Shown in pieces: positions 57,272 through 64,000 of a DNA stretch of 64,000 bases. The stretch comes from Martelella mediterranea. GTDB taxonomy: Bacteria > Pseudomonadota > Alphaproteobacteria > Rhizobiales > Rhizobiaceae. The notes beneath the pieces are model-generated. The model was not told the origin of the DNA and made no database searches. It worked only from the letters and a program-made list of their open reading frames with translations. Positions within the stretch are counted from its first letter, which is position 1. Each line of letters starts with the position of its first letter. The DNA is taken from the NCBI GenBank assembly GCA_003001975.1, contig PVUG01000001.1, positions 186,001 to 250,000 on the forward strand, given 5' to 3'. A program made the position numbers and the translations under genes.

Positions 57272-58774
57272 TTACTCCGAAACCCCGAGTTTTTCCTTCA
57301 CCAACGCCTGCACGGCCTGCGGATTGGCCTTGCCCTTGGATGCCTTCATCACCTGGCCGACGAACCAGCCGGCAAGCGAGGGCTTGTCCTTGACCTTTTC
57401 GGCCTGTTCGGGATTGGCAGCGATGATCTCGTCGACGATCTTCTCGATTGCGCCGGTATCCGTCACCTGCTTCATGCCGCGATCTTCGACGATCTCTCTC
57501 GGATCACCGCCCTCGTTCCAGACGATCTCGAAAAGGTCCTTGGCGATCTTGCCGGAAATCACACCGTCCTTGATCAGCGACAGGATCGCGCCGAGCTGTT
57601 CGGGCGAAACCGGGGTTTCGTCAATGCCCTTGCCCGCCTTGTTGAGCGCGCCGAGCAGGTCGTTGATGACCCAGTTGGCAGCGGCCTTGGCTTCGCTCAG
57701 TTCCACCAGTTTCTCATAATAGTCGGAAACCGCCTTGTCGGAGACCAGAACCGAGGCGTCATAAACGGAAAGGCCGAGATCGTTGATGAAACGGGCCTTC
57801 TTGTCGTCGGGCAATTCCGGCAAATCCTTGGCCAGTTCCTTGATGAAGGCGTCATCGAATTCCAGCGGCAGCAGGTCGGGGTCGGGGAAATAACGATAGT
57901 CGTGCGCATCTTCCTTGGAGCGCATCGACCGCGTTTCGCCCTTGACCGGATCGAACAGCCGGGTTTCCTGATCGATTTCGCCGCCGTCCTCCAGAATATC
58001 GATCTGGCGGCGGGCCTCGCTTTCGATCGCCATGCCGACAAAGCGGATGGAGTTGACGTTCTTGATCTCGCAGCGCGTGCCGAATTCACCGCCCGGCTTG
58101 CGCACGGAAACATTGACGTCGGCGCGCATCGAGCCTTCGTCCATATTGCCGTCGCAGGTGCCGAGATAGCGCACGATGGTTCTGAGCTTGGTCAGATAGG
58201 CCTTGGCTTCGTCGGCAGAGCGCAGATCCGGCTTGGAAACGATTTCCATCAGCGCCACGCCGGAACGGTTCAGATCGACAAACGACATGGTGGGATGCTG
58301 GTCATGCATCGACTTGCCGGCATCCTGTTCCAGATGCAGGCGCTCGATGCCGATTTCGATATCCTCGAAATTGCCCTTCTTGTCCGGGCCCAGCGAAATG
58401 GTGATTGTGCCCTCGCCGACGATCGGGTCCTTGTACTGCGAGATCTGGTAGCCCTGCGGCAGGTCGGGATAGAAATAGTTCTTGCGGTCGAAGATCGAGC
58501 GCTTGTTGATCTGCGCCTTCAGGCCAAGGCCGGTGCGCACCGCCTGCTTGACGCATTCCTCGTTGATGACGGGCAGCATGCCGGGCATGGCCGCATCCAC
58601 CAGCGAGACATTGGCATTCGGTGCCTTGCCGAACGCTGTCGATGAGCCGGAGAAGAGCTTCGAATTGCTCGTAACCTGCGCATGCACCTCCAGGCCGACA
58701 ATGATTTCCCAATCACCGGTGACACCGGGCAACATGCGTTTCGGGTCAGGCGTACGGGTATCGACAATGGTCAT
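57272..58774 (-). CDS. gatB: Asp-tRNA(Asn)/Glu-tRNA(Gln) amidotransferase subunit B
   Basis: A 500-residue subunit of GatCAB, which converts mischarged Glu-tRNA(Gln) (and Asp-tRNA(Asn)) to the correct aminoacyl-tRNA. N-terminal [56 protein letters not shown]-like [16 protein letters not shown], and [15 protein letters not shown] are GatB hallmarks; the C-terminal YqeY-like helical tail is present. The start at 58774 ([11 protein letters not shown]) matches the family; an ATG 6 codons upstream (58792) is possible. gatA and gatC are not in the window. Confidence 0.97.
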   Translation of the reverse strand: MTIVDTRTPDPKRMLPGVTGDWEIIVGLEVHAQVTSNSKLFSGSSTAFGKAPNANVSLVDAAMPGMLPVINEECVKQAVRTGLGLKAQINKRSIFDRKNYFYPDLPQGYQISQYKDPIVGEGTITISLGPDKKGNFEDIEIGIERLHLEQDAGKSMHDQHPTMSFVDLNRSGVALMEIVSKPDLRSADEAKAYLTKLRTIVRYLGTCDGNMDEGSMRADVNVSVRKPGGEFGTRCEIKNVNSIRFVGMAIESEARRQIDILEDGGEIDQETRLFDPVKGETRSMRSKEDAHDYRYFPDPDLLPLEFDDAFIKELAKDLPELPDDKKARFINDLGLSVYDASVLVSDKAVSDYYEKLVELSEAKAAANWVINDLLGALNKAGKGIDETPVSPEQLGAILSLIKDGVISGKIAKDLFEIVWNEGGDPREIVEDRGMKQVTDTGAIEKIVDEIIAANPEQAEKVKDKPSLAGWFVGQVMKASKGKANPQAVQALVKEKLGVSE

Positions 58775-59084
58775 GATCAGCTCATCGTTCATTCACGGAA
58801 ATATCGTTTGTGAGGTAGAGCAAATGGGGCAAAGACGCAAGCGCGATGGCAGCCTGAAACCAAGGCAATTCCTTGACCGGAACCGCTTTCGGGCGTATGA
58901 CGTCCACGTCAAATGGAGACTTGATGTCTAACCGACTGGAATCCCGGTAAGGGCCCTGCCCGCAATATCGCAGCAGCGATGTGATGCGCGCAGCGGCCGA
59001 AAACGATGAGCCCCGCGGCAATCCCTGCCGACGGTAACCGTTTTCATGCGCCCTCAGACAGGCGCAAATCCGGAATTCATGACC
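58775..59084 (+). other. Gene-poor gap between gatB and yjhX-like gene
   Basis: This 310 bp divergent gap must hold the promoters of gatB (minus) and of the small downstream gene (plus). A 35-codon open frame at 58824-58931, basic in composition, has GAGG 8 bases before its ATG but nothing else supports it. No tRNA or structured RNA was recognised. Confidence 0.35.
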
Positions 59085-59342
59085 ATGGACATTTCGCGCA
59101 GTGAACAGCGCATTCTGCACCTGCTCGCACAGGGCGGCAGGATAGAACTCATCCGCGACGACAATCGCAAGATCGCACGGCTCGACTGCTATACCCGAGA
59201 GGGATGGCGGTTTCCCGAACTCGACCTGACACTGTTTCGCAAGCTGAAGGCAAAACGCGCCATCCGCTCGAAAGGCGGCAAGCCGTACCAGATCACCGGC
59301 CGCGGGCTGGAACTGGTCCGCAGCCAGGCTGACAACAGGTAA
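59085..59342 (+). CDS. yjhX: YjhX/TopAI family protein (UPF0386)
   Basis: An 85-residue protein, the exact family length, with MDISRSEQRILHLLAQGGRI, CYTREGWRF and SKGGKPYQITGRGLELVR. The E. coli member YjhX is the toxin of a pair with the acetyltransferase-like antitoxin YjhQ and inhibits topoisomerase I. No yjhQ-like gene is adjacent here; the two GNAT genes are 1.8 kb away beyond gatB, and I see no YjhQ link. The ATG at 59085 is chosen by homology; ATG at 59079 is two codons upstream. Confidence 0.85.
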   Translation: MDISRSEQRILHLLAQGGRIELIRDDNRKIARLDCYTREGWRFPELDLTLFRKLKAKRAIRSKGGKPYQITGRGLELVRSQADNR

Positions 59343-59346
59343 CAAC

Positions 59347-59381
59347 CGGCACGGCAATTTCACCTGAAATTTGCCGTGCCA
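59347..59381 (+). terminator. Strong hairpin after the yjhX-like gene
   Basis: GGCACGGCAA-TTTCA and TGAAA-TTTGCCGTGCC pair over about 15 positions with one bulge, 5 bases past the stop codon. There is no clear T run right after it, so function as an intrinsic terminator is likely but not certain. Confidence 0.55.
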
Positions 59382-59457
59382 CTATGGGTTTACATGCCAC
59401 AAAAACACCTTCAATCTATGGTTTTGCCCGGTTGAATAGATCTTCCGAGGACGTCAC

Positions 59458-60891
59458 ATGAACCTGAAACCCTTCGCTGTCGCCGCACTCAGCCTCGCAA
59501 CGGCATTGTCACCGGTCGTGGGCAGCAGTCCGGTCTTCGCCCAGACCCAAATTCTTTCAAGTGATGCACTGACCGACGAACAGGCCAGCGCCATCGTCGA
59601 TTCGGTCTATGTCATGGCATATCCGATGGTGCTCATGGACATCGGCGCCGGCATCTCGACCAATGTCGCGAAGCCCGGCGGCGTCAGCGCACCCTATAAT
59701 CAGTTTGCCAATCTGGCGGCCTTTCCGGATGCCTCCTTCGACACCGTCGTCCGCCCCAATGCCGACACGCTGTACTCGTCGCTCGTCTATGATGTCTCGA
59801 AGGAACCGCTGATCATCTCGGTTCCGGATATCGGCGAGCGCTACTATCTTTTTGAGCTGATGGACGAATGGACCGAGGTCTATGCCTCGCCGGGAACGCG
59901 CACCATCGGCGATGAAGCCTACAGTTTCGCGATTGTCGCGCCCGATTGGCAGGGGCAACTGCCCGACGGCGTAAGGGCCTACAGAAGCCCGACCGATCAG
60001 GGCTGGATGATCGGCCGCGTCGAAACCAATGGTCCGGTCGATTATGACGCGGTCCATGCCTTTCAGTCCAAGCTGAAGGCCGTGCCTCTGAGCGCCTGGG
60101 GCAAGGACTATGTCGCGCCGACAGGCAGTGTCGACAAGACGCGCGACATGAGTTCGCCGGTCAGCCAGGTCGAAAAGCTCGACGGCGCGGCATTCTTCAA
60201 GCGCTTCGCCGAACTGATGAAGAAAAACCCGCCCCATGCCATGGACGATTCGGCCGTTGACCTGATGGCCCGGATCGGCCTCGTGCCCGGAAAAAGCTAT
60301 GATCCTTCCGCCCAGCCGAAAGCCGTTCAGGAGGCCATCGCCGCCGCGCCCTCAAAGGTCCTGCCATTTATCGAAAAGACCTGGGAGAATTCCGGAACAC
60401 TGGTCAATGGCTGGAGGATCAACCTTACCGGGATTGGCACCTATGGTTCGGACTATATGCATCGCGCCGGCGTCGCTTTTGGCGGAATGGGCGCCAACAA
60501 GCCGGTCGATGCCGTCTATCCGAGCGCGTTTGTCGATGCCAAGGGAGACCCGCTCGACAGTTCCAGGGACTATGTCCTGCATTTCGACAAGGGCCAACTC
60601 CCGCCCGCCCGGGCCTTCTGGTCGGTGACGCTCTATAATCAGAAACAGTATTTCGCCAAAAACGCGATAGACCGCCATTCGCTCGGCAGCCACAGTCAGC
60701 TGAAGAAAAATGCAGATGGTTCCGTCGACATCTACATCCAGCGAGACTCCCCCGGCAAGGACAAGGAGGCGAACTGGCTGCCGACACCCGAAAGCGGCCC
60801 CTTCAGCCTGACGATGCGTATCTACTGGCCGGAACTTTCCGTTCTTGACGGAGCCTGGAGCCCGCCCGCTATAGAGCCCGTCAACGGCTGA
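59458..60891 (+). CDS. DUF1254 / DUF1214 periplasmic protein
   Basis: A 477-residue exported protein. Signal peptide at the N-terminus (AVAALSLATALSPVVGSSPVFA). The first half is DUF1254 (AYPMVLMDIGAG, FPDASFDTVVRPNADTLYSS, LMDEWTEVYASPGTRT) and the last third is DUF1214 (ARAFWSVTLYNQKQYF, DIYIQRDSPGKDKEANWLP). This architecture is widespread and its biochemical role is unknown. The ATG at 59458 has a GAGGACG site upstream. A terminator follows the gene. Confidence 0.92.
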   Translation: MNLKPFAVAALSLATALSPVVGSSPVFAQTQILSSDALTDEQASAIVDSVYVMAYPMVLMDIGAGISTNVAKPGGVSAPYNQFANLAAFPDASFDTVVRPNADTLYSSLVYDVSKEPLIISVPDIGERYYLFELMDEWTEVYASPGTRTIGDEAYSFAIVAPDWQGQLPDGVRAYRSPTDQGWMIGRVETNGPVDYDAVHAFQSKLKAVPLSAWGKDYVAPTGSVDKTRDMSSPVSQVEKLDGAAFFKRFAELMKKNPPHAMDDSAVDLMARIGLVPGKSYDPSAQPKAVQEAIAAAPSKVLPFIEKTWENSGTLVNGWRINLTGIGTYGSDYMHRAGVAFGGMGANKPVDAVYPSAFVDAKGDPLDSSRDYVLHFDKGQLPPARAFWSVTLYNQKQYFAKNAIDRHSLGSHSQLKKNADGSVDIYIQRDSPGKDKEANWLPTPESGPFSLTMRIYWPELSVLDGAWSPPAIEPVNG

Positions 60892-60905
60892 CATAAACTG
60901 AAGCA

Positions 60906-60946
60906 GGGCCCGTGCGCCTACACAAGCAGTGCACGGGCTCTTTCTG
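60906..60946 (+). terminator. Intrinsic terminator of the DUF1254 gene
   Basis: GCCCGTGC (60908-60915) pairs with GCACGGGC (60931-60938), followed by TCTTTCT. It begins about 15 bases after the stop codon. Confidence 0.72.
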
Positions 60947-60983
60947 CTCAGTCCCCGTCTCCGCTGCGGCCAGAGGCGGCGAT

Positions 60984-61256
60984 TTACGAGCGGTTGAGCT
61001 TTGCCCTCAACGCCGCGCATTCCTCACTGAATAAACCCGCGGCGACAGGCTCGCCGGCCCGCCGGTACCAATAACCGGCATTCCAGGTATCGCCCTCAAT
61101 GCGATGGCAGAGCGCATGGGCTGCATCGAAGGGTTTCTCGCCCTCATGGGCCTGACAGATTTCGTGAACCGCTTCCCATTCCGGCCCCATGACAAAATCG
61201 GCTTCGGAAAGCCGCGACAGCGCGTCGTCCAGCGCCTGCAATCGGGTCTCGTTCAT
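60984..61256 (-). CDS. Small protein of unknown function
   Basis: A 90-residue, mostly helical, acidic protein with no signal peptide. Its second half, DAAHALCHRIEGDTWNAGYWYRRAGEP, has the look of a conserved small proteobacterial family (H-x-IEGD-x-NA-x-YWYRRA), which I cannot name with certainty. The reading frame has the same codon style as its neighbours and lies convergent to the DUF1254 gene. Confidence 0.7.
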   Translation of the reverse strand: MNETRLQALDDALSRLSEADFVMGPEWEAVHEICQAHEGEKPFDAAHALCHRIEGDTWNAGYWYRRAGEPVAAGLFSEECAALRAKLNRS

Positions 61257-61390
61257 GTTGTCTTCTCCCTTGTCATCGTCCGGCCACGCACGCTACGCCA
61301 ACGAAGCCGCGCGACGCAAATCCTTTGCTATTCAACCCGGCAAACAGGCTATCGGAGACAAAGAACCGCGCTTCGGCGTGCCAGATAGAA

Positions 61391-61429
61391 CAAAAAAAGG
61401 CCCGGCTCTGCGAACAGAAACCGGGCCAG
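61391..61429 (-). terminator. Intrinsic terminator of serA
   Basis: On the minus strand GGCCCGGTTTCTGT pairs with ACAGAGCCGGGCC-type sequence (61399-61427), then TTTTTTTG. It lies about 25 bases after the serA stop. Confidence 0.85.
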
Positions 61430-61451
61430 TGCACCCAAGAGGGAACCGTCT

Positions 61452-63047
61452 TTATTCGACGGAGAATTCGAGCGGCTTGGCCTGCTTGATGGCCTCATTT
61501 GCCAGCAGCTTGTCGAGAACCTCGTCCGACGGCTGCTCATCGACATAAAGAAGCGCGATCGCATCGCCGCCTTCATTGTCGCGGCCAAGCTGGAAGTTGG
61601 CGATGTTGACGCCGGCCTGACCAAGCGTCGTACCCATGAAGCCGATCATGCCGGGCACGTCGGTGTTGGAGATGTAGACCATGTGGCGGCCGACATCGGC
61701 ATCCATGTTGATGCCCTTGATCTGGATGAAGCGCGGCTTGCCATCCGAGAACACCGTGCCGGCAACCGAACGGGTCTGCTTTTCGGTGGTGATCGTCAGC
61801 TTGATATAGCCGTCATAAACACCCGATTTGTCGCGCTTGGTTTCCTGCAGGATGATGCCCTTGTCTTTCAGCATGATCGGTGCGGACACCATGTTGACGT
61901 CGGCAACCAGCGGGCGCAGCAGGCCGGCCAGAAGCGCGCTCGTCAGCGCCGTGGTGTTCATCTGGGCAAAGTTGCCGTCGTAGAGAACCTCGACTTCCTT
62001 GATCGCGTTCTCCGTCACCTGACCGGCGAATTCGCCGAGCACTTCCGCCAACTTGATCACCGGCTTCAGGCGCGGCGCTTCATCGGCCGAAATCGACGGC
62101 ATGTTGATGGCGTTGGTGACGGCACCCTTCAGCAGGTAATCCGACATCTGGTCGGCAACCTGAAGTGCGACGTTTTCCTGGGCTTCCGTGGTCGAAGCGC
62201 CGAGATGCGGCGTGCAGACGACATTCGGCAGACCGAACAGCGGGCTTTCGGTGGCGGGTTCGGTTTCGAACACGTCGAAGCCTGCACCGGCAACCTGACC
62301 GGACTTGATGGCTTCCGCCAGAGCCGCTTCGTCAACAAGACCGCCGCGGGCGCAGTTGATGATGCGAACGCCCTTCTTGGTCTTGGCAAGCGCCTCGGCA
62401 TTCAGAATACCGCGGGTCTTGTCGGTCATCGGAACGTGAAGGGTGATGAAATCGGCCTTGGCCAGCAGTTCATCGAGCTCGACCTTGGTCACGCCGATCT
62501 TTTCAGCGCGTTCCTGCGACAGGAAGGGATCGTAGGCAATGACATTCATCTTCAGGCCGATGGCGCGGTCGCAGACGATGGAGCCGATATTGCCGGCGCC
62601 GATGACGCCGAGCGTCTTGCCGGTGATCTCGACACCCATGAATTTCGATTTTTCCCATTTGCCGGCCTGGGTGGAAGTATCGGCGGCGGGGATCTGACGG
62701 GCAACGGCCAGCATCAGCGAGACAGCATGTTCAGCCGTCGTGATCGAGTTGCCGAACGGCGTGTTCATGACGATGATGCCGCGGCGCGAGGCGGCCGGAA
62801 TATCGACATTGTCGACACCGATACCGGCGCGGCCGATGACCTTGAGGTTGGTGGCGGCTTCGATCAGCTTTTCGGTGGCCTTGGTGGCCGAACGGATCGC
62901 CAAACCATCATACTGGCCGATGATCTCGAGCAGCTTTTCCTTGTCCTTACCGAGCTTCGGCTGGAAGTCGACATCGATGCCGCGATCCTTGAAAATCTGA
63001 ACGGCAGCTTCCGACAGGGCGTCGGATACGAGTACGCGAGGTGCCAT
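61452..63047 (-). CDS. serA: D-3-phosphoglycerate dehydrogenase
   Basis: A 531-residue enzyme for the first step of serine synthesis. Substrate/NAD domains carry LGVIGAGNIGSIV (NAD fold, near residue 145), INCARGGLVDEAAL (catalytic Arg), FDVFETEPAT (Glu region) and VVCTPHLGAST (catalytic His). It is the long form: an intervening ASB domain (about 320-450) is followed by a C-terminal ACT domain (VYISNTDVPGMIGFMG), the usual site of serine feedback. It lies downstream of serC with a 91 bp gap, the normal rhizobial serC-serA order. Confidence 0.97.
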   Translation of the reverse strand: MAPRVLVSDALSEAAVQIFKDRGIDVDFQPKLGKDKEKLLEIIGQYDGLAIRSATKATEKLIEAATNLKVIGRAGIGVDNVDIPAASRRGIIVMNTPFGNSITTAEHAVSLMLAVARQIPAADTSTQAGKWEKSKFMGVEITGKTLGVIGAGNIGSIVCDRAIGLKMNVIAYDPFLSQERAEKIGVTKVELDELLAKADFITLHVPMTDKTRGILNAEALAKTKKGVRIINCARGGLVDEAALAEAIKSGQVAGAGFDVFETEPATESPLFGLPNVVCTPHLGASTTEAQENVALQVADQMSDYLLKGAVTNAINMPSISADEAPRLKPVIKLAEVLGEFAGQVTENAIKEVEVLYDGNFAQMNTTALTSALLAGLLRPLVADVNMVSAPIMLKDKGIILQETKRDKSGVYDGYIKLTITTEKQTRSVAGTVFSDGKPRFIQIKGINMDADVGRHMVYISNTDVPGMIGFMGTTLGQAGVNIANFQLGRDNEGGDAIALLYVDEQPSDEVLDKLLANEAIKQAKPLEFSVE

Positions 63048-63138
63048 GATAGGCCTCCATCAAAAAGAATAATTGTCGGGAATGATGAGCCCGCGCCTTT
63101 CCATTCAAGGCGGCGCGAGCCTTGTCAATTCGCCTCGC

Positions 63139-64000
63139 TTAAGCCGCAAGCTTGGCTTTTTCGGTCTTGAAGGCCCAGTCGAGCCAGCCCATCAGGGCTT
63201 CCATATCGGCGGTTTCCACCGTGGAACCGGCCCAGATGCGAAGACCGGACGGCGCATCGCGATAGGCGCCGATGTCATAGGCCACGCCTTCCTTGTCGAG
63301 CGCGGAGACGATGGCCTTGGCAAAGGCTGCCTGGGCAGCATCGTCAAGCTTGACGACGTCCGGATCGACGATCTTCAGGCAGACGGACGTATTGGAACGC
63401 GTGTCGGCCACTTCGGCCAGGTTCTCGATCCAGTCGTTGTTCTCGACGAAATCGAAGATCACCTTGGCATTGGCATCGGCCCGGGCAACCAGCCCGTCAA
63501 GACCGCCAACGGTCTTGGCCCATTTCAGCGCATCGAGATAGTCTTCGACGCACAGCATGGACGGCGTGTTGATGGTGGCGCCTTCGAAGATGCCTTCGAT
63601 CAGCTTTCCGCCCTTGGTCATGCGGAAGATCTTCGGCAGCGGCCATTCCGGCGTGTAGGTCTCAAGCCGTTTTACAGCCCGCGGCGACAGGATGAGGATG
63701 CCGTGACCGCCCTCGCCGCCCAGAACCTTCTGCCAGGAGAAAGTGACGACGTCGAGCTTGTTGAAATCGACCTTCTGCGCGAACACGGCAGAGGTGGCAT
63801 CGCAGATCGTCAGCCCCTTGCGGTCGGCGGGAATGAAATCGGCATTGGGCACTCGCACGCCGGAGGTGGTGCCGTTCCAGGTGAAGACCACGTCGTTGTC
63901 GAAATTGACAGCGGAAAGGTCGGGCAGCTGGCCGTAGGGCGCCTCAAGCTTGCGCGCATCCTTCAGCTTCAGCTGCTTGATCACATCGGTGACCCAGCCG
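63139..64000 (-). CDS. serC: Phosphoserine aminotransferase, C-terminal part (partial)
   Basis: About 286 codons of the C-terminal part; the start lies beyond the right edge. The frame stays open to 64000, so a start at the internal Met at 63984 would be artificial. SerC converts 3-phosphohydroxypyruvate to phosphoserine with PLP. The PLP Lys is in [31 protein letters not shown] and DATSAVFA (Asp) are the other cofactor contacts. The sequence belongs to the alphaproteobacterial/archaeal-like SerC type, not the E. coli type. Next gene is serA. Confidence 0.94.
   Translation of the reverse strand, partial: GWVTDVIKQLKLKDARKLEAPYGQLPDLSAVNFDNDVVFTWNGTTSGVRVPNADFIPADRKGLTICDATSAVFAQKVDFNKLDVVTFSWQKVLGGEGGHGILILSPRAVKRLETYTPEWPLPKIFRMTKGGKLIEGIFEGATINTPSMLCVEDYLDALKWAKTVGGLDGLVARADANAKVIFDFVENNDWIENLAEVADTRSNTSVCLKIVDPDVVKLDDAAQAAFAKAIVSALDKEGVAYDIGAYRDAPSGLRIWAGSTVETADMEALMGWLDWAFKTEKAKLAA

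Noticed and set aside
58824-58931. A 35-codon basic open frame with a good ribosome site in the gatB/yjhX gap
   Set aside because: Too short and without recognisable homology or a terminator of its own; kept only as a note in the gap entry.
56295-59342. A YjhX-YjhQ type toxin-antitoxin pair formed by the GNAT genes and the yjhX-like gene
   Set aside because: They are on opposite strands and separated by gatB, and the GNATs overlap each other rather than the yjhX-like gene. No operon link is visible.
58782-59363. A 193-codon minus-strand open frame opposite the yjhX-like gene
   Set aside because: It overlaps the well-supported YjhX family gene in antisense and shows no family motif.

Overview
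This 64 kb window is a GC-rich chromosomal segment from an alphaproteobacterium, almost certainly of the order Hyphomicrobiales (Rhizobiales). The evidence is the full division and cell wall (dcw) cluster running into ftsQAZ-lpxC-bamD-recN, rnpB next to mraZ, the accBC-aat-DUF2155-NDUFA12 neighbourhood, an RNase E split by an acidic insertion, a PPi-dependent phosphofructokinase, and btaAB for betaine lipid. A Rhizobiaceae or Martelella-like genus is a guess; no rRNA or tRNA is present to place it better. No prophage, insertion sequence or CRISPR array was seen.

Left part (1-26.7 kb, all minus strand, so transcribed from high to low coordinates): rnpB, then mraZ-rsmH-ftsL-ftsI-murE-murF-mraY-murD-ftsW-murG-murC-murB with short gaps or 1-4 bp overlaps. 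A terminator follows murB, and a second transcription unit ddl-ftsQ-ftsA-ftsZ begins beside CtrA-like TTAACC sites. Next come lpxC and bamD (outer membrane), recN, a cardiolipin synthase / EEP hydrolase pair, and the 5' end of ligA. The mraZ promoter carries four TGGG repeats with an exact 10 bp period, the expected MraZ operator.

Middle part (26.7-48.6 kb): an FAD oxidoreductase, a secreted DUF1176-like protein and a DjlA-type TerB/J-domain protein (minus); a second-type FtsH, an autotransporter-domain protein, pfp, a membrane protein, btaA-btaB and a MltB-type lytic transglycosylase (plus); prfB with an intact programmed +1 frameshift site, mrcA and an AmiC-type amidase (minus); and rne (plus) behind a long leader.

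Right part (48.6-64 kb): an aminotransferase, a DsbA-like protein, aroQ, accB-accC, aat, a pectinesterase without signal peptide, DUF2155, the complex I NDUFA12-like subunit, two GNATs, gatB, a YjhX/TopAI homologue, a DUF1254/DUF1214 protein, a small unknown protein, serA and a partial serC.

Most unusual observation: three copies of a dispersed palindromic repeat (downstream of ftsH, the transglycosylase gene and rne). Each lies in the same orientation relative to the upstream gene and is sandwiched between two near-copies of that gene's own terminator. The terminator copies differ between loci but match within each locus, and their start-to-start distance is almost constant (235-242 bp). This looks like a small non-autonomous element that targets and duplicates intrinsic terminators.
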